Shown here piece after piece: positions 11,121 through 20,257 of a stretch of 64,000 nt of DNA. Origin of the DNA: Mayamaea pseudoterrestris (lineage: Eukaryota; Bacillariophyta; Bacillariophyceae; Sellaphorales; Sellaphoraceae). Position numbers and translations under genes: made by a program. The notes beneath the pieces are model-generated. The model saw nothing but the letters and a program-made list of their open reading frames with translations, was not told where the DNA came from and made no database searches. Numbering within the stretch: position 1 is the stretch's first letter; each line of letters begins with the position of its first letter. Location of the stretch: positions 1,458,501 to 1,522,500 of the forward strand of contig BROI01000001.1 of NCBI GenBank assembly GCA_027923505.1, in the 5' to 3' direction.

Positions 11121-12263
11121 ATGCTCTCCCATCATCCGCCAAGCAGCACCAACTTGAACTTGTCGGCTCGTCGGGGAACGTCAAAGGCGCACGCGGACGC
11201 CAATCAGCACTTGGTGAAAATGCTCATTCTCTTTGGTGTCACGAGCATGCTCTTTGTCGGCGGCCTCTTTTACAAGGTCCACTACGGTGGTGCAAGTCAT
11301 CATACAGCGCATGGCCATGCGAGCAGTAGTAGCCATCACTATGCTACCGAGGGTCAGCATCATCGGTCGGTGCAGCATGAAGCAACAGCAAATCATGAGC
11401 ACCACGATGCTAGCCAACACAATCGCCATGACGCCCATCAACAAGAACACCATAACACGGAAAAGCACAGTCATTTGGAGGAGATTGGGAACATGCTGCA
11501 TGATTTGGACGAGCAAGAGGACGAGGAACAAGGGGGCGGCAGCCGCAGTGGAAACAATGCGCAGCAGCACGAGGAGGAGGAATTTGGCGACAATTACAAT
11601 AGCGCCGATCCAGCCTTTGACGACGACCAAGACATGGATGGTGAAGTGAACCGCCATGAGCATGATCAGCATGAGGAGCACGAGGGTCATCACGAGGATC
11701 ATGGGGAGTATCATGATGAGCATCACGAAGGCGCCGTGCATCATGAACATGGCCACGACGAAGGGCACTTTGATCACTATCAAGACGGCCAGCACCACGA
11801 GGACCATAATAATGCGCATCACTATCACGACGTCAACAACCACGAGCAGCACGACGTTCACCATGCCGATGCCTATGAGCAGCATCATGCCGAGCATCGT
11901 CACGATCATTACCACGAAGCCAATCATGAGCACGAACAAATGCATCACGAGGAGCATCATGATGAGCATGAGCATGGTGGCGAACAGCATCATGAGCACG
12001 AACAACTGCATCATGAAGAGCATGATCAACACGAGCATGGCGAACAACAACATCACGAGCACGGGCAAATGCATCATGACGAGCATGATCAGCATGAGCA
12101 TGACGATCAGGATCATCATCATGACGAAATCCAACATCATGAAGCGACGGAGCGCCGCTTGACGGAAATTGACACGGAGGCAAATGCTGCCAGCCGCCAT
12201 TCTCGCCAAGCTGATGGAGGTGGAGCAATGGAAAAGCCCGCTGGAGGACTACGAGGAAAATGA
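11121..12263 (+). CDS. Membrane-anchored His/Glu-rich protein with an EF-hand-like loop
   Basis: Not a family I can name. It has 380 residues in one exon. The cytosolic N terminus is short and basic (residues 1-32), followed by one hydrophobic segment (about 33-51: MLILFGVTSMLFVGGLF). The remaining ~330 residues are almost entirely His, Glu, Asp, Gln and Asn. That topology suggests a type II protein with its His-rich part in the secretory lumen. At residues 169-180 there is a textbook EF-hand loop pattern, D-x-D-x-D-G-x-V-x-x-x-E (DQDMDGEVNRHE), preceded by the acidic stretch EEEEFGDNYNSADPAF. Repeated HEHEQMHHEE-type units follow. The composition recalls the mammalian sarcoplasmic-reticulum histidine-rich calcium-binding protein, so divalent-metal or proton buffering is a plausible inferred role. 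The 3' two-thirds is tandemly duplicated downstream. Confidence 0.85.
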   Translation: MLSHHPPSSTNLNLSARRGTSKAHADANQHLVKMLILFGVTSMLFVGGLFYKVHYGGASHHTAHGHASSSSHHYATEGQHHRSVQHEATANHEHHDASQHNRHDAHQQEHHNTEKHSHLEEIGNMLHDLDEQEDEEQGGGSRSGNNAQQHEEEEFGDNYNSADPAFDDDQDMDGEVNRHEHDQHEEHEGHHEDHGEYHDEHHEGAVHHEHGHDEGHFDHYQDGQHHEDHNNAHHYHDVNNHEQHDVHHADAYEQHHAEHRHDHYHEANHEHEQMHHEEHHDEHEHGGEQHHEHEQLHHEEHDQHEHGEQQHHEHGQMHHDEHDQHEHDDQDHHHDEIQHHEATERRLTEIDTEANAASRHSRQADGGGAMEKPAGGLRGK

Positions 12264-12610
12264 TGGAAGTGATGGCAATCTACAATTTCGCAAGTCATTC
12301 CACCGAAAAATAGTGCAGATTCTAATTATTAACTTTGGAAATGATTTTGCGGAAAGCGATTTGTACGTAATGCTATGCTCGAAAAGTACTAGAGTGTAGC
12401 TCCCGCCGCAGCCTCGTTTCGTTTCGAGCAATGTGAGACGATAGGAGTACCGTTACGACGTCGTAGATCAACCGCGCCGTCGCGCCATTTCTTTCGACGG
12501 TTGCCCCTCGTTGACAAGCCAAGAGATCCATGTGCCCTTGTACTTGGACACCTTGCTCTCATCTCCGTATAAGAAACAGTCTGAACATTCAATCAACGTA
12601 ACAAGGTGCT
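11530..12610 (+). repeat. Tandem duplication, unit 1 (3' part of His-rich gene plus 3' flank)
   Basis: Compared with 12611-13635, the same order of blocks recurs: the acidic EF-hand-like segment, the His-rich repeats, the AGGLRGK-type C terminus, and then 3' flanking DNA. A block at 11877-11945 is identical over 69 bases to 12927-12995. The 3' flank containing CGCGCCATTTCTTTCGACGG recurs about 1017 bp later. The offset drifts from 1074 to 1017 bp because of small indels. Confidence 0.9.
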
Positions 12611-13270
12611 GGAGCAAGGCGGCAGTGGAGATGCGCAGCAGCACGAGGAGGAGGAATTTGGCGACAATTACAACAGCGCCGATCCAGCCTTTGACGACGA
12701 TGAAGACATGGACGGTGAAGTGAGTCGCCATGAGCATGAGCATCACGAGGAGCATGGAGAGCAACACGAGCATCATGAAGGTCATCATGACGAGCATGAC
12801 CAGCAGCATGACAAAGGGCACTTTGATCATGATGAAGACGGCCAGCACCACGAGGACCATCATGCGCATCATGAGCACGTAAACAACCATGAGCAGCATC
12901 ACGACAATCACCATGCCGATCCTTACGAGCAGCATCATGCCGAGCATCGTCACGATCATTACCACGAAGCCAATCATGAGCACGAACAAATGCATAATGA
13001 AGGGCATCACGAAGAACATCATGAGCACAGCGGCGAACAACATCATTATGAGCACGAGCTTATGCATCATACAGAGCATGATCAGCATGAGCATGGTGGC
13101 GAGCAGCATCATGACGAGAGCTAGCATGACGAAGCGACGGAGCGCCGCTTGACGGAAATTGTCATGGGGGCAAAGGCTGCCAGCAGCCATTCTCGACAAG
13201 CTGATGTTAGACGTGGAAATGGTGCAATGGAGGAGCCTGCAGTGATGAATGGAGGACTACGAGGAAAATG
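12606..13270 (+). pseudogene. Truncated, stop-interrupted copy of the His-rich gene
   Basis: This copy starts in the middle of the parent: the basic N terminus, the membrane anchor and any in-frame ATG are missing. The open frame runs from about 12606 to a TAG at 13122-13124. Beyond that stop the same frame continues to match the parent's C terminus (HDEATERRLTEI, then SHSRQAD and NGGLRGK) to a TGA near 13270. It has therefore lost its 5' end and gained one nonsense codon. The EF-hand-like loop is kept (DEDMDGEVSRHE), as are the His repeats. It could be a pseudogene, or a 3' exon of a longer transcript from the first copy; no splice signal was demonstrated. The 69 identical bases suggest recent origin or gene conversion. 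Confidence 0.75.
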
Positions 13271-13635
13271 ACCAAAAGTGGTGGCAATCTACAGTTTTCG
13301 CAAGTTGTTTCACCGAAAGGTAGTACAGATTGTAATAATTAACTGTACATAAATGACTTTTGCGGAAAACGACTTTTTATGTAACGCTATGCTCAAATTG
13401 TAAGAGCGTGTAAATGGTCAATGGTCCCGCCGCAGCCTATCTTTTCGTTTCGCTCGATGTACAGTACCGCTACGACGTGTGAGACCGACCGCGCCGTCGC
13501 GCCATTTCTTTCGACGGCGGTTGCGCCTCGACGACAAGCCAAGAGATTCCTGTGCCCTTGTAACAGTTGATGCTCCATTCACTCTTACCATACAATATAC
13601 GGTCCGGACATTCAAGTAACGTAATAAGGTATTAC
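12611..13635 (+). repeat. Tandem duplication, unit 2
   Basis: Second copy of the ~1 kb unit described for unit 1. It begins near GGAGCAAGGCGGCAGTGGAG and ends near ATTCAAGTAACGTAATAAGG, which matches the junction sequence ATTCAATCAACGTAACAAGG at the end of unit 1. Together the junctions show a head-to-tail duplication. It is followed within 160 bp by the GH47 gene. Confidence 0.88.
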
Positions 13636-13795
13636 GTAAATCAGCTTGCTTCTGCGCTGCTGTCATAAAAGGGACTGACAGCAGCTGCACAGCTGCACTG
13701 CATTGCTCCTGGCTGTCAGCACTGCACAACCTACACAGCTCCTGCACGAAAGGACGACAACCATCACAGCTACACCAACATCAATATATAGACAA

Positions 13796-15826
13796 ATGCT
13801 CAAATCCAGCAATAATAATATCATTGTCGCAAGCAGCGGCAGCAGCAACAATGGGCCTTCCCTGACGCGTCGGCGGGGCGTGCGCAGCAAACGAAAACTT
13901 TCCTGGTCGCAAAAGTGTCGCCACTTGCTGTCACAACGTCCATTGGCACTGCTACTTTGCTTCGCTGCGACACTATTCACGTTGAGCGTTACGGTCTGGC
14001 TACTATTTGCGTCTTCATCATCATCATCACTATCAACCCGCTCCGCTGGCGTCCACGAGGCCGCATCCGTTGCCTACGTTGCCACGAAGCATCGCATCGA
14101 CCAGGCGGCGGCGCGGCTGCCGGGTGTTCCGCATTTGCTGCGCGGCAACGTTCCAAACGTTCCCGTGCCGACGAAAGTAGCTGCTGCTGTGAAGCGTGAT
14201 GCAACTGCAGCAGCTGCAGGAGGAGGTGGAGGAGGAGGTGAAGCAGCTGCTGGCAAGGAGAACGACAACAAGCCACCATATCCATACTCCCTGTCACTAC
14301 CTCCCATTGACTACGACATTTCCCGCGACTTTGTCGTCTTGGGCGGCAGTCGCTACACGGAATACACGAGCGGCACCTCTCCCTACTCCTACGACGCCAC
14401 TACATTGCAGCAGTCGGACGCACTGGCGCGTGTACGCCGCTCCCACGTGAAAACCGCCATGGTTCGTTCGTGGAAGGCTTACACGCAATTCGCCTACGGC
14501 ATGGACGAGCTGCTGCCGTGGAGTCATTCGGGCAACAACAACTGGGGCGGCGGCTTGGGGTTGCTGCTGGTAGATTCGCTCGATACGCTGTGGTTGATGG
14601 ATTTAAAGGACGAGTTTTATCAAGCGCGCGACTGGGTGCGGGATCACTGGGATCCAGACATTGTCATGCAGAGTGTCAGTGTGTTTGAAACTACCATTCG
14701 CGATTTGGGAGGTTTGCTGGCGGCGTATGACTGGAGTGGCGACCAAGTGTTTTTAGATAAAGCGGAGGAACTGGGAAAGCGACTGCTCAAGTGTTTCGAT
14801 GGCAGCTCCACGGGCATTCCGTTCGGCATGGTCAATCTAAAGACGGGTACGCACGCCAATCTGGGCTGGACGGGTGGGTCGGCGCTGGTTGCCGAAGCTG
14901 GGACGCTCCAAGTCGAGTTTCGATACTTGGCGCACGCGACGGGCAAACCAGAGTATGCGACGCAAGTGGAACAAGCGTTTCAAATTTTAAAGGACATTGC
15001 GCCAGAAGATGGTTTATATCCATATGCCATTGACAATACGGCAAAGGACGGAAAAGCCAAGTTCACCAACGACAAGGTCACCTTTGGTGCCATGGGCGAC
15101 AGCTTCTACGAGTACATGCTCAAAATTTGGATCCAGGGCGGCCGCGTGGAACCAATGTATCGCGACATGTACGACTTGGCGATTGACTCCATGCACAAGC
15201 AACTCTTGCAGTATTCGACGCCATCCAACTTGGCATATATTGCCGATCGCAACTACGGCAAGCTCGATCACAAGATGGATCACTTGGTGTGCTTCATGGG
15301 GGGCGCCCTCGCGCTGGGCGCCTACTTGGATCCACGCGGAATCGAGTCGGAGCGCGCCCAGCGAGACTTGACGACGGCCAAGGCGCTCACGTATACCTGC
15401 TACCAAATGTACGCGCGCATGAACACTGGCATTGCGCCGGAATATGTTCAGTTCTACGAGCACAAGGACTTTCAGATTGGACGAGGCGCGCCACACTACT
15501 TGCTGCGACCGGAAGCAGTCGAAAGCTTGTTCATTTTGAATCAATTGACGGGTGATCCCATTTACCGCGAGTGGGGCTGGGAAATGTTTCAAGCCATTGA
15601 AAAGTACTGCCGGACGGATGTTGCGTATGGCGCACTGAGCAACGTGCAGGACGTCAACGGCCGACCCCGCGATAACATGGAAAGCTTCTTTCTGGCGGAA
15701 ACGCTAAAATACTTTTACTTATTGTTTGATCCCGACACGGAGGTGGACGTGCTACACAAACACGTGTTCAACACGGAGGCACATCCCTTGCGAATATTTC
15801 CGGTGTACGATCAACGGCAAGCATAG
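13796..15826 (+). CDS. Class I alpha-1,2-mannosidase (glycoside hydrolase family 47)
   Basis: Trims alpha-1,2-linked mannose from Man9 N-glycans in the ER or Golgi. It has 676 residues from the ATG at 13796; the frame is open further upstream but without a better ATG. It is a type II protein: a basic, Ser-rich cytosolic tail, a membrane anchor at about residues 49-71 (PLALLLCFAATLFTLSVTVW), a low-complexity stem with Ala and Gly runs, then the catalytic barrel. Family landmarks are FAYGMDELLPWSHSG, LVDSLDTLWLMDLKDEF, TTIRDLGGLLAAYDWSGD, HLVCFMGGALALGA, LRPEAVESLFIL, DNMESFFLAETLKYFYLLF and NTEAHP with the Thr that coordinates the catalytic calcium. All appear intact. ER mannosidase I and Golgi mannosidase IA types cannot be separated by eye. 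Confidence 0.95.
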   Translation: MLKSSNNNIIVASSGSSNNGPSLTRRRGVRSKRKLSWSQKCRHLLSQRPLALLLCFAATLFTLSVTVWLLFASSSSSSLSTRSAGVHEAASVAYVATKHRIDQAAARLPGVPHLLRGNVPNVPVPTKVAAAVKRDATAAAAGGGGGGGEAAAGKENDNKPPYPYSLSLPPIDYDISRDFVVLGGSRYTEYTSGTSPYSYDATTLQQSDALARVRRSHVKTAMVRSWKAYTQFAYGMDELLPWSHSGNNNWGGGLGLLLVDSLDTLWLMDLKDEFYQARDWVRDHWDPDIVMQSVSVFETTIRDLGGLLAAYDWSGDQVFLDKAEELGKRLLKCFDGSSTGIPFGMVNLKTGTHANLGWTGGSALVAEAGTLQVEFRYLAHATGKPEYATQVEQAFQILKDIAPEDGLYPYAIDNTAKDGKAKFTNDKVTFGAMGDSFYEYMLKIWIQGGRVEPMYRDMYDLAIDSMHKQLLQYSTPSNLAYIADRNYGKLDHKMDHLVCFMGGALALGAYLDPRGIESERAQRDLTTAKALTYTCYQMYARMNTGIAPEYVQFYEHKDFQIGRGAPHYLLRPEAVESLFILNQLTGDPIYREWGWEMFQAIEKYCRTDVAYGALSNVQDVNGRPRDNMESFFLAETLKYFYLLFDPDTEVDVLHKHVFNTEAHPLRIFPVYDQRQA

Positions 15827-15941
15827 AATCAAGTTGCTTATGTTATGCTGCAACGTTTTTTACATGAAGTTTGTAGTATGCTGCTATGTTATGCGTGAGA
15901 AGAAGCCTTCGACTTCCCTACTTATTCTGTTACTTTCACTC

Positions 15942-16772
15942 TCACAAGTTATCATGATGATAATTCGCCATTTCCGGCTTGATTTTGAGCAAGTAACACA
16001 CTGTATCGACGTTTTCGTGACACAGCAAGCGCGGCCACAGACGGGGCGGCAACTCGTCACGGAGCAACTGGCGGCGGCCCCGCAGATTGGCGCGACAGAC
16101 GACACGAATGTTTGCCACGAGTGCTCGTGGTACTCGGTCATTCTGCTCCAGCAATAACGTCGTGAGTGAATAGTTGCAATCCTCCAAAGCGTGCAGCAGT
16201 GCGGAAGCACCAGTTGCCGTCATCAGTGGATTGCTCGACAAGTCGAGTGTTTGCAGCGTCTGATTGGATTGCAGCGCTTGCGCCAGCGCCAAACAACCGG
16301 AATCGTCAATCCTGTTGGAGCGCAAGTGCAGCGCGTTCAAGCGCGTGTTGCAGGAGAGTCCGCGCGCCAGCGCCGCAATGGCATTTGACTGTATCTCATT
16401 GTGATCCAAGTGCAGTGTCACGAGGCCGCTGCTGCAACAAGCTAACACTGGTTCCAGTGTTGCAACATGTTCGTCGAGTCGATTATAGGATAAATGAAGC
16501 ACCTGCAAGTGTGTTTGACGCAGCAATCCCTCGAGCGCAAACGTCTTGAACGCATCAGCAGTCGTTGCGGCATTGGCAAAGCTGCTCGTCAGATTCAGCG
16601 TTTGTAGCGTTGCATTCGTTTGGAGCGACGAAGCAAGTCGTTTGGATGACGCCTCATCGAGTCTTCGCACGTTGAGGCACAGATTGGTGAGCGTCGGGTC
16701 GTTGGCGGCCAGACGCTCGCAGTGCTCCTGCAGCCAATGTGGAACTGTTTCATTGTTTTCGTCGCTGCTCAT
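15942..16772 (-). CDS. Leucine-rich-repeat (RNI-like) protein
   Basis: A 276-residue protein made of ribonuclease-inhibitor-type LRRs, e.g. LQTLNLTSSFANAA, LQVLHLSYNRLDEH, LVTLHLDHNEIQSN, LNALHLRSNRIDDSG, LQTLDLSSNPLMTA and LTTLLLEQNDR. Repeats are spaced about 28 residues. The N terminus (MSSDENNETVPHWLQEHCERL) and the basic C-terminal region (RANLRGRRQLLRDELPPRLWPRLL) cap the array. There is no signal peptide or membrane segment, so it is probably a cytosolic or nuclear scaffold. Partner and function are unknown. It is convergent with the GH47 gene, 115 bp away. Confidence 0.85.
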   Translation of the reverse strand: MSSDENNETVPHWLQEHCERLAANDPTLTNLCLNVRRLDEASSKRLASSLQTNATLQTLNLTSSFANAATTADAFKTFALEGLLRQTHLQVLHLSYNRLDEHVATLEPVLACCSSGLVTLHLDHNEIQSNAIAALARGLSCNTRLNALHLRSNRIDDSGCLALAQALQSNQTLQTLDLSSNPLMTATGASALLHALEDCNYSLTTLLLEQNDRVPRALVANIRVVCRANLRGRRQLLRDELPPRLWPRLLCHENVDTVCYLLKIKPEMANYHHDNL

Positions 16773-17218
16773 GATGCTGTTCGTCTTGATGCTCCTTGTC
16801 TACTTGTGGTCATGTATGTCTTGTCCATTCAAAATGTTCCGTCGTGTTGATTGGCATCAGCGAGCGTCCGATTTTTGAAAACGTCATCATGTCGCATCAT
16901 CACTGAAGTGGGTTCTCATTGTCTCTCCTCTGCGACTGACGTTTTCGATGGAACATGCCTGCCGACGGATCTTTTTATGCATCACCATGGCAGCAATCAA
17001 ATTGGACCAAGCGCGCTAGCGACTAACAGCCAGTTTTAAAGGACATCAAGAAAGTAGTTACGAGGGAAGAAATTTTAGCTGACCCTTGAAAGTTTTGAGA
17101 AAACTGCAGCAGAACGCCAACCGCCGCCAACACTTGACACGAGGCTCATTCAAGGCCGATCAGATCCGATTCACTGTCAATTTGACAGTCGCAACGACAA
17201 AATAATATCATTGCCAAG
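16773..17218. promoter_or_regulatory. Divergent intergenic region, LRR (-) / NDUFB11-like (+)
   Basis: A 446 bp head-to-head spacer. It contains the CRE half-site AACGTCATCATG near 16880 and otherwise no motif I can support. Confidence 0.4.
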
Positions 17219-18028
17219 ATGCTGCCACCATTATCGAGTCGAAGATGCTTCTCCTCCATTCGAATTGTCAGTCATCGAGTAAAACTACTACCACAAGAAC
17301 GTTTACCAACGAAACAGCTAAATCGCAAATGCAACAAAATCACTAGCAGCAATAACGCTAGTATGAAGACAATGATTTCATTACAATCCCGCCGCCACTT
17401 TGCCAACATGCCAGTCCCCCAAAGCTCGCGCGCGAGACTCTTCCAAGGCCACGCCACTCGCGAAGGATGGGAAGCGACCATATACGCTTGGTACACTTGC
17501 TCGTTGGTGCTGCTCGCGGCCATACTCAATTACGCGCCACCAACAGAGATTGAAGCGTGGGCGCGCGAGGAAGCCATGTTGCGATTGGAATCCGGCAGGC
17601 CGATTACATTTGGTGAGCATCTATCGATGCGACAGCAAACGTCTCATAACGATAAGAATGCTGCTGCTGGCACTGAAATTGACGACTCACTCAAGCTTTG
17701 GGACAAGTTTGCGCATCGGGCGGTACAAATGGACAAGGACGATGACGACGACGATGACAATGACGAACAAGATAAAGATGATGATGTACAAGAGAAAGTT
17801 GAAAATGACGAGGAACAGTTGAAGCTGGTGACTGACGAAAATGAAAGACATGTTCCAGTCATGGTCGGGCAGGAGGAGGACGACGACGAACCAAAGCCAC
17901 CGCATCAGAGACCGGGTCTGTGGCGACGCATATCCAATCTATTCTCCGCCCTGCCGGGAGTGCAGGACGACCAGTCGGAAACGGATGAAAACAATGAAGA
18001 AGATGACGAAGATGAGGAGGAATGGTGA
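17219..18028 (+). CDS. NDUFB11/ESSS-like mitochondrial complex I subunit with an acidic tail
   Basis: Has 269 residues. The N terminus is basic, Ser/Arg-rich and lacks acidic residues (MLPPLSSRRCFSSIRIVSHR), typical of a mitochondrial presequence. A single membrane span at about 87-105 (IYAWYTCSLVLLAAILNYA) is followed by IEAWAREEAMLRLESGRPI. That matches the pattern of NDUFB11 after its membrane helix, where a Trp is followed by an Arg-rich amphipathic helix (KEWSRREAERLVKYR). The gene would encode an accessory subunit of the distal membrane arm of NADH:ubiquinone oxidoreductase. The odd part is a ~130-residue Asp/Glu-rich tail that the animal protein lacks. The assignment rests on the helix and the following segment only. 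Confidence 0.55.
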   Translation: MLPPLSSRRCFSSIRIVSHRVKLLPQERLPTKQLNRKCNKITSSNNASMKTMISLQSRRHFANMPVPQSSRARLFQGHATREGWEATIYAWYTCSLVLLAAILNYAPPTEIEAWAREEAMLRLESGRPITFGEHLSMRQQTSHNDKNAAAGTEIDDSLKLWDKFAHRAVQMDKDDDDDDDNDEQDKDDDVQEKVENDEEQLKLVTDENERHVPVMVGQEEDDDEPKPPHQRPGLWRRISNLFSALPGVQDDQSETDENNEEDDEDEEEW

Positions 18029-18126
18029 AAATTGTACCGTCATGTGTATGCACTCACTAGCGACAATTTTTCTATTTGACTCGCCAAACCACGACGATAC
18101 ACTTGTAGCTCTAGTTTGTTTAACAT

Positions 18127-19122
18127 TTAATCATCCTGCTCGTTGGCTTTATCATTGCTGTCTGCTTCATTCACTTCTGCATCAACGTCCGCATTGCCCG
18201 GCAACGTTTGCTCCGGCCCCAGACTCGCCACGACGGTTGCCTGGCGCATGACGTTACCGTCAATCTCCATGCCGAACTGCTCGACGCGCAGCACCGTTTG
18301 CTGGGGTGCGGATTCCGAATGCTCCGTCGCAATCACATTCATGCGGTATTCATCCACCACGTCGCCTACTTGCGGTTCGTAGTGAGTGACACCCATGTCC
18401 GTCAGCGCCGCCTTCATGGTACCGGGCAGGGCGCTGTAATTTCTTCCAAACTTGTCCGACGAGTATTTCGCGCCCAACTCCTCGAGGCGGTCCAACACGG
18501 GGAGAAACTGCGACAGCACATTGGCCGTGGCGGCGGAGCGACTGGAGGAGTTGAGTTTCTGTGTATGAAAAAAGAATATGAGAGTTTATTAGAAAGGGGA
18601 GGCATCAACGTATGTCGCCATGCAGCTTCAACATATACACACAATTTCACGTACACTTCTGTTTCGTCGCATGGTTTCCATTTCCGCCACCTTGCGCGCG
18701 TAGCCCTCCTTGGAGAATTCGTCGGCTTGGTCCGACACCAGCATGACTTGGCGACGAGTCTCCTTGTTGCGTTGTTCCAATACAGCGATTTCCTCCTTCA
18801 TGGCAATCAACTCAGAGTCTTCTTCGTCTTGCTCTTGGTCTTGGTCGTTGGATGTGATTTCGGTAACGTCTTCATCGTCGGCAGCAGCCTCCACGTCCGA
18901 TGCAACGTCATGCTCCGTCTCCGCCGCTTGGCTTTCGTCGGCGGCAGAACGCATCACGATTCTTCTACACGCATGTCTGGATGTCAATGGTGCCAACGGA
19001 CTGCAGCTCGTCCCTCTGGAGCATGATGTTGCCGATGATCGTTGTTGCAGTACAAAGGCAGCCGTCGATGAGGCGCTCAGCAGCAGTAACAGTAAGACGG
19101 ATCGAAAGCTTTGATTCATCAT
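18127..19122 (-). CDS. grpE: GrpE-type nucleotide exchange factor, plastid-targeted
   Basis: Exchanges ADP for ATP on DnaK/Hsp70. Two exons, 19122-18655 and 18558-18127, with a 96 bp GT-AG intron in phase 0; 299 residues. It begins MMNQSFRSVLLLLLLSAS with STAAF right after: a signal peptide with Phe at the predicted cleavage site, the diatom plastid-import signature. After an acidic linker, a long coiled coil (about 105-150, MKEEIAVLEQRNKETRRQ) leads into RRNRSKLNSSSRSAATANVL and LSQFLPVLDRLEEL, the GrpE helix segment. The C-terminal beta domain contains VGDVVDEYRMNVIATE. Similarity to bacterial GrpE is moderate, and the usual 'G-x-x-F-D-P-x-x-H-E-A' is degenerate, so this is a divergent paralogue. 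Confidence 0.7.
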
Positions 19123-19466
19123 GATGGTTGGTAAGTAGACAAATTGCTGTCTTCTAATAAATGAGCTTGACAATAGCAGGCTCTGATCCAAACGACGCGA
19201 CTAACGATTTCTGTCGCAACATGGTGATGGAATCGCGCGGCGCGGCGCGCCACGTGGCCGACGGACAGGCGGCGTGACACAACCGCTGCGACACGTAGCT
19301 GCATCCATTCGTTACGCAGCAGCAGCGACTTGTTCCAACATGGCATGTTCGACTGCTTGCATTTGCATCTTGATCCCGCTGCAACTCTCGTTGAGCTAGA
19401 ACTACTGCTGCATCCAAATCGTATTGATCGTATTTAGCATTCACTGTTGATCATCTCGATCTAATA
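19123..19466. promoter_or_regulatory. Divergent intergenic region, GrpE (-) / G-patch gene (+)
   Basis: A 344 bp head-to-head spacer with a GC-rich patch near 19230-19260 (GCGCGGCGCGCC). No further motif is supported. Confidence 0.4.
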
Positions 19467-20126
19467 ATGTCATCACAATCATCACTCGTATCGCGCGCTC
19501 CCGACGTTCGCAACTTGAATTGGGTGCAGGACAATGTGGGAGCCAAGCTCTTGTCGAAAATGGGATGGAAGCAGGGGCAGGCCGTTGGGCGAAGGAGTCG
19601 AGTAAATGTTAGTGAGGAAATACCTGATGCTGCTACTACTACAACGAGTGGCATTAGTGAGGAATCAGAGCAGCATCACGAATCGATCAGCAGTGAAGGT
19701 TTGCGCGTCGTCAAGCGGCAGGACGGCTTGGGCTTGGGAGCGTCGCATATTTTGCATACGGAAACGACTCACACCAAGGATTTTGCGCAGCTACTGGAGC
19801 ACTTGAATCAGCAACAATCATCATTATCAACAACAAAGAATAACAGTAGTAGCAGCAAACGCAAGCGAGACAAGACGCTTCACTTGCCGACCAACAAGTC
19901 GACGCATCACAAGGTGCGGCAGGCCAAGTTTCGCACCAAGACGACGGACGATATGAAGTGCATTTTTGCCGGTGCTGTAGACTACTCCGTCTTTGCGGCG
20001 GCGACAACAGAATCAACTGTAGATGGCAGTAGTCAAACGAAGAAGTCAAGCAAAAAGTCCAGCAAGAAGAGCAAAGACAGGTCTAGCAACAAGGCGAAAA
20101 AGTCTATTGATTCTGATGTAATATAA
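19467..20126 (+). CDS. PinX1/Gno1-like G-patch protein
   Basis: Has 219 residues. The G-patch is near the N terminus (NVGAKLLSKMGWKQGQAVGR), continuing as GLGLGASHILHTE. It is followed by DFAQLLEHLNQ and then HHKVRQAKFRTKTTDDMKCIF. This order (G-patch, DF-x-x-LL-x-x-LN, then a basic KF-x-x-x-K-x-x-x-D-x-x-CIFG-like box) is that of PinX1 and yeast Gno1, nucleolar activators of the DEAH helicase Prp43 in ribosome biogenesis; animal PinX1 also binds telomerase. The Lys/Ser-rich C terminus (SKKSSKKSKDRSS) fits a nucleolar protein. A 5' Ser/Thr-rich insert splits the G-patch region from its downstream conserved part. Confidence 0.72.
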   Translation: MSSQSSLVSRAPDVRNLNWVQDNVGAKLLSKMGWKQGQAVGRRSRVNVSEEIPDAATTTTSGISEESEQHHESISSEGLRVVKRQDGLGLGASHILHTETTHTKDFAQLLEHLNQQQSSLSTTKNNSSSSKRKRDKTLHLPTNKSTHHKVRQAKFRTKTTDDMKCIFAGAVDYSVFAAATTESTVDGSSQTKKSSKKSSKKSKDRSSNKAKKSIDSDVI

Positions 20127-20257
20127 AACATTCAAAACATGCACAAGTAATAGTTATCCAAGTAGCATGACCGTACGTATCATTCAGACAAACCCCCATC
20201 GTATGTTTGTTCCAACATTAAAGTTGTCTATTGCTTTCCACCGCCAACTCTTCTCAC

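Noticed and set aside
10623-11135. 170-codon minus-strand frame over the MnmE/His-rich spacer
   Set aside because: It overlaps both flanking gene starts, is rich in Arg, Ser and Cys, and has no recognisable domain. Probably a chance frame in promoter DNA.
11181-12209. Long minus-strand frame rich in Met, Leu, Val and Ile that looks like a multi-span membrane protein
   Set aside because: It is the antisense of the CAT/CAC-rich His-coding gene, where the complement produces ATG and GTG codons. There is no natural membrane topology.
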